64,000 nt of DNA from positions 1 to 64,000 of the forward strand of contig JAFZSA010000010.1 of the NCBI GenBank assembly GCA_017619585.1. The letters are read 5' to 3'. The position numbers and the translations under genes are program-made. This document shows positions 61,701 to 64,000 of the stretch, in pieces (the stretch's first letter is position 1; each line of letters begins with the position of its first letter). The notes under the pieces are model-generated. The model searched no databases. It was not told where the DNA came from and saw only the letters and a program-made list of their open reading frames with translations. The DNA comes from Bacteroidaceae bacterium. Its GTDB lineage: Bacteria; Bacteroidota; Bacteroidia; Bacteroidales; Bacteroidaceae.

Positions 61701-64000
61701 ACCACCAGCGCCGAAGACTGTGGTAATATCGTCATAGAAGGGGGCGTCATAAAGGCTTATTCCTTTAGCGCACATTATATCATGCACCAAGGAGCACCTT
61801 ATAGAGTTACGGCAACAGGGCGCGGAGCGGCCATCGGAACAGGGCCCATGGGTATGTGTGGAGATATCAGTATCACAGGCGGCACTGTCTATGCCGTTTC
61901 CTTCCATGATGCTGCTGCCATTGGCGGAGGAAGTGGAAGTCGTTGCGGTAACATCACAATCGGCAACAGAGGGGTCAGGATTGAGGCTACGGTCGTGGTA
62001 GATAACAGTTCACGCAACACTGTCGGAAGTGGACCCGATTACTATACGATAACCAGTGCCTGTGGCACCTTGACTATTGGCGATGTACAGACGGACTACA
62101 TCACAGAGAGTCCCTGGATCTATGCCCCTGTCGACAACAGCCTTACCTATACAATCAGCTTTATAGCCAATGGCAGTAGCGGCTCTATGAATAATCAGGA
62201 CTTTGTATATAACGTACCACAGGCTCTCAATGCCTGCACTTTCACCCGAACAGGCTACCACTTCACAGGCTGGAACACCAAGGCGGACGGCAGTGGTATC
62301 AGCTATACTGACGGGCAAGAGATTTACAATATGACCAGCCCCTCAGAAATTGCAACGCTATATGCACAGTGGGAACCAGATAACTACAGCATCACATACG
62401 TCAATGCCGTAAACGGTACTGACAATATCGTCAACACTAACCCCACCAGCTATACATACATAACCAGCACCATCAATTTGGTTCCACCAACTTATTTTGG
62501 CTATGAATTCGTTGGCTGGACGTGGGAAGGTCAGACTACTCCCACCAAATCGGCTACCATTCCTCAAGGCTCTACCGGCAACAAGACATTTACAGCACAC
62601 TGGACACGGGCAACAACGCTAGAATTAACGCTGGATATCAGTGGTTATACAATGGTTGATGGCCAAAGCATCACAGGAAGCGGCGGTGCCAACACCCACA
62701 TTACCATTGCCGACGGTGCCACAGTAACGCTGAACGGTGTAAACATCACGACAATTACGGATGACAGTAATCATCGCTGGGCAGGCATCACCTGTCTGGG
62801 CTCCGCAACCATCATTTTAGCCGACGGTACCACAAATTATGTAATGGGCGCATGCTATAATCCGGGTATTTTCATTGGAAATGGCCATACACTTACCATC
62901 AAGGGTAATGGCACGCTCAATGCCACAGGCGACAGCTACGCGGTTGCCCCGGGTATTGGCGGTAATTCTACCACCCCCAATGGCAATATCGTCATCGAGG
63001 GCGGCACCATCATAGCCACGGGTGCCGGCTATGCTCCGGGTATAGGAAATATATCGAAAAGTTGTGGAGGTGACATCACCATCAAGGGCGGTACAATTAC
63101 GGCTGTTGGAGTATTCTACGCAGCGGGTATTGGTAGCGGTCATAATAGTAATTGCGGAAATATTACCATCACCGAAGGCGTCACCAGTGTTACTGCCTCC
63201 AAGGGGGGATGGGATTCACCTGCTAGCATCGGTGCGGGTTACGGAGGCACCAGCGGCACCATCAACATCAGCAGCGCACTCACCAGTGTCGTCAGCGGCA
63301 TCACGCAAAGCTTGTTCCATCAACTCACACTTGCAGACAATGCCGACAACACAGCGGCTATCAACGCCAAGAACGGAAGAACCTGTAAGACCGTGACGCT
63401 CAGCGGTCGCACGCTCTATAAGGACGGCGCATGGAACACGCTGTGCCTACCCTTTGCTGTCAGCACCACCAGCGGACCATTGGCTGGCGACGGCGTGACA
63501 GCCATGACGCTGAACACAGCTACGAGTGGACTGAGCGGCTCAACGCTTACGTTGAATTTCGATGCAGCCCCAGCAACTATCCCTGCCGGTACACCGTTCA
63601 TCATCAAGTGGGAAAACACGGGCGACACCATTATCAACCCCGTATTCGAGGGCGTCACCATCAACAACGCCACCACCGCCAACTCTCAGGCCTTCACGGG
63701 TGGCAGCTTCACGGGAAGCTTCAGTCCCGTCAGCTTCACCGCTAACGACAAGAGTGTACTCTTCCTGGGTGCAGAGAATAAACTGTACTACCCCAGCGCC
63801 GACATGGATATCAATTCCTGCCGCGCCTACTTCCAATTAACTACCCCTTCCGCTGTCAAGGAGTTCAAACTGAACTTTGACAGCGAAGAAGACGAAGCCG
63901 ACGGAATCAGTTCAATTCAAAATTCAAATTTCAAAATTCAAGATGATGAGGGGGTTATTTACGACCTCGCCGGACGCAAAGTGAGTTCAAAATTCAAAAT
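58785..64000 (+). CDS. Large multi-repeat secreted surface protein (3' end outside window)
   Basis: The frame is open from the ATG at MKRRIHMLQSNF to the window end (1738 codons). Signal peptide about 13-30. Two ~185-aa repeats (YITDVMLIGAPT ... GWKIINYDLNKGVP; YFITDVMVLGAWS ... GWTVIDYDLNKGVP) fill about 33-395. Four ~112-aa repeats with GWAYDPD motifs run from about 405 to 838. Then a beta-helix with LADGANNF and GGGT turns (about 840-1085), InlB-type repeats (FTRTGYHFTGWNTKADGSG, about 1120-1270), a second beta-helix (about 1280-1530), a C-terminal module (WNTLCLPFAV, about 1545-1690), an ATTCAAA-coded linker (SIQNSNFKIQ) and VIYDLAGRKV where the sorting motif begins. No enzyme motif. Likely adhesin. 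The end of the gene is not in the window. Confidence 0.85.
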   Translation, partial: MKRRIHMLQSNFMRAAILLLMLCTIATAQAVEYITDVMLIGAPTESELNSLKNTYSTQGWKIINYDLNKGVPWGSGDGILLLYKSEESPDGCNHNYITDFYIQNRGAANTTNTLNYDGRTYNLVPYDGSSHFKEQKGDLNSGTGANTDAIHLYYTRQAFPDNRAVTYINLNDTKKGAIGKEGGDTGYDLNSGCSKLTDQAVYFHFYAHPAAEPDYFITDVMVLGAWSKDDIDGLKYIYEQEGWTVIDYDLNKGVPSSVAPWVYLIYKKAHINEATDGYITDLFLDGYMGIAIRHNGIRYDVAPFDGDQEFKSNSQFKGNLNAGISGYSGGENIYVFYTRHRFLTDGNAINNIFVDDNPNGAFMDLDLNKKSGYCDSRIASAEPIYMHVSTASTWKHFPPVSNLDGYESKDGGIHVWGWAYDPDEPTLSSTVRVEVYRSDETVYKTETVSTNVQRDDVNNAKSIIGKHGFDATVSIEKAGTYTMKIYACDLTGDNDVQMGQTKTVKVDGSKPQSSLDLVETTETGIRVKGWAYDPDESSESVPVRIEVKRINGSAYKTVNLTANIQNDDVNNAYGITGNHGFDTTVPIEDAGTYTASIFAGDLTDDGDAQVGSTATLTFIGNSPVSYLDAFVAQEKGFQMQGWAYDPDSPAESVPIRVEVICADGTTYKTETVSANILRTDVNTAKGITGNHGFNATISVPKSGGYTIKIFACDLTKNADSQISSNQTLKVVGSKPKSSLDVCGSSDGGIRIKGWAYDPDEPGEKIPIRVEIKHADGSEYLKVNLTTDDVRDDVNSTNGIAGSHGFSAFIPVAAGTYKVSVFACDLTDDGDVQVGSTTTLTCTGFIVLTEESGEVTLVDGNVVTGTGGEYTRIVIADGATVTLRDINITSPYSTGKKVYEDDATWVTNEEHPWSGITCLGNATIILADGANNFVQGGGTRYSGIQPGPPGTTLTIRGNGTLEARGWTDGAGIGTTSAEDCGNIVIEGGVIKAYSFSAHYIMHQGAPYRVTATGRGAAIGTGPMGMCGDISITGGTVYAVSFHDAAAIGGGSGSRCGNITIGNRGVRIEATVVVDNSSRNTVGSGPDYYTITSACGTLTIGDVQTDYITESPWIYAPVDNSLTYTISFIANGSSGSMNNQDFVYNVPQALNACTFTRTGYHFTGWNTKADGSGISYTDGQEIYNMTSPSEIATLYAQWEPDNYSITYVNAVNGTDNIVNTNPTSYTYITSTINLVPPTYFGYEFVGWTWEGQTTPTKSATIPQGSTGNKTFTAHWTRATTLELTLDISGYTMVDGQSITGSGGANTHITIADGATVTLNGVNITTITDDSNHRWAGITCLGSATIILADGTTNYVMGACYNPGIFIGNGHTLTIKGNGTLNATGDSYAVAPGIGGNSTTPNGNIVIEGGTIIATGAGYAPGIGNISKSCGGDITIKGGTITAVGVFYAAGIGSGHNSNCGNITITEGVTSVTASKGGWDSPASIGAGYGGTSGTINISSALTSVVSGITQSLFHQLTLADNADNTAAINAKNGRTCKTVTLSGRTLYKDGAWNTLCLPFAVSTTSGPLAGDGVTAMTLNTATSGLSGSTLTLNFDAAPATIPAGTPFIIKWENTGDTIINPVFEGVTINNATTANSQAFTGGSFTGSFSPVSFTANDKSVLFLGAENKLYYPSADMDINSCRAYFQLTTPSAVKEFKLNFDSEEDEADGISSIQNSNFKIQDDEGVIYDLAGRKVSSKFK

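Overview
The window is 64 kb of a Bacteroidales chromosome, most likely Prevotella or a close relative. This rests on the many promoters of the form TTTG-N19-TAnnTTTG, secreted proteins ending in IYNLAGQR...QKGINIV.GKKVL type sorting motifs, GH2/GH78/SGNH polysaccharide enzymes, TonB-dependent B12 uptake, DUF4252 proteins, a Bacteroidetes histone H1-like peptide and a BASS/AzgA/MenA housekeeping set. No rRNA or tRNA gene was recognised.

Layout. 0.5-9.7 kb (minus): a CbiG-CbiF fusion with a truncated methyltransferase half, a 1524-aa secreted GH2 beta-galactosidase, pflA and pflB. 9.9-12.4 kb: trmN6 and a divergent tripartite hipB-hipS-hipT toxin-antitoxin operon with three operator palindromes. 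12.6-14.5 kb (minus): ECF sigma, anti-sigma and lipoprotein. 14.6-23.1 kb (minus): a cobalamin-riboswitch operon of btuB, a BtuG-like beta-propeller, a giant 1490-aa BtuH-domain protein and a 51-aa microprotein. 23.2-25.8 kb (minus): a second ECF sigma operon with DUF4252-type secreted proteins. 26-32 kb: purine permease, a Lys/Ala-rich secreted protein, an (alpha/alpha)6-barrel-like secreted protein, a BlaI-like repressor, a histone H1-like peptide and a Fur-family regulator. 32.3-38.9 kb (plus): a shrunken GH78-like protein, a WCX-type regulator, a GH2 enzyme and an SGNH-LamG protein. 39-49.4 kb (plus): three consecutive cassettes, each made of promoter, large secreted protein, microprotein and terminator. 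50-58.6 kb: reverse rubrerythrin, BASS transporter, menA, threonine aldolase, LolA-like protein, HI0933-family flavoprotein, AlbA-type regulator and thioesterase. 58.8 kb to the end: the first 1738 codons of a multi-repeat secreted protein.

Two themes stand out. First, a ~50-aa microprotein family (M-K/R-YIKP ... DALTKEN.W.IW.D) sits directly 3' of four large secreted proteins, including the BtuH-like member of the B12 operon, and always lies just before a terminator. Second, the intergenic space is full of dispersed repeats: GC-rich REP-like palindromes, several families of 6-9-nt imperfect tandem repeats, and a ~0.5-kb modular element with terminal inverted repeats. These repeats also appear in-frame inside genes. 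They form the linker just before the C-terminal sorting motif in several surface proteins, parts of BtuB, an anti-sigma factor, and both the end of the threonine aldolase and the start of MenA.

All family assignments come from reading motifs in the translated sequence. No database search was run.
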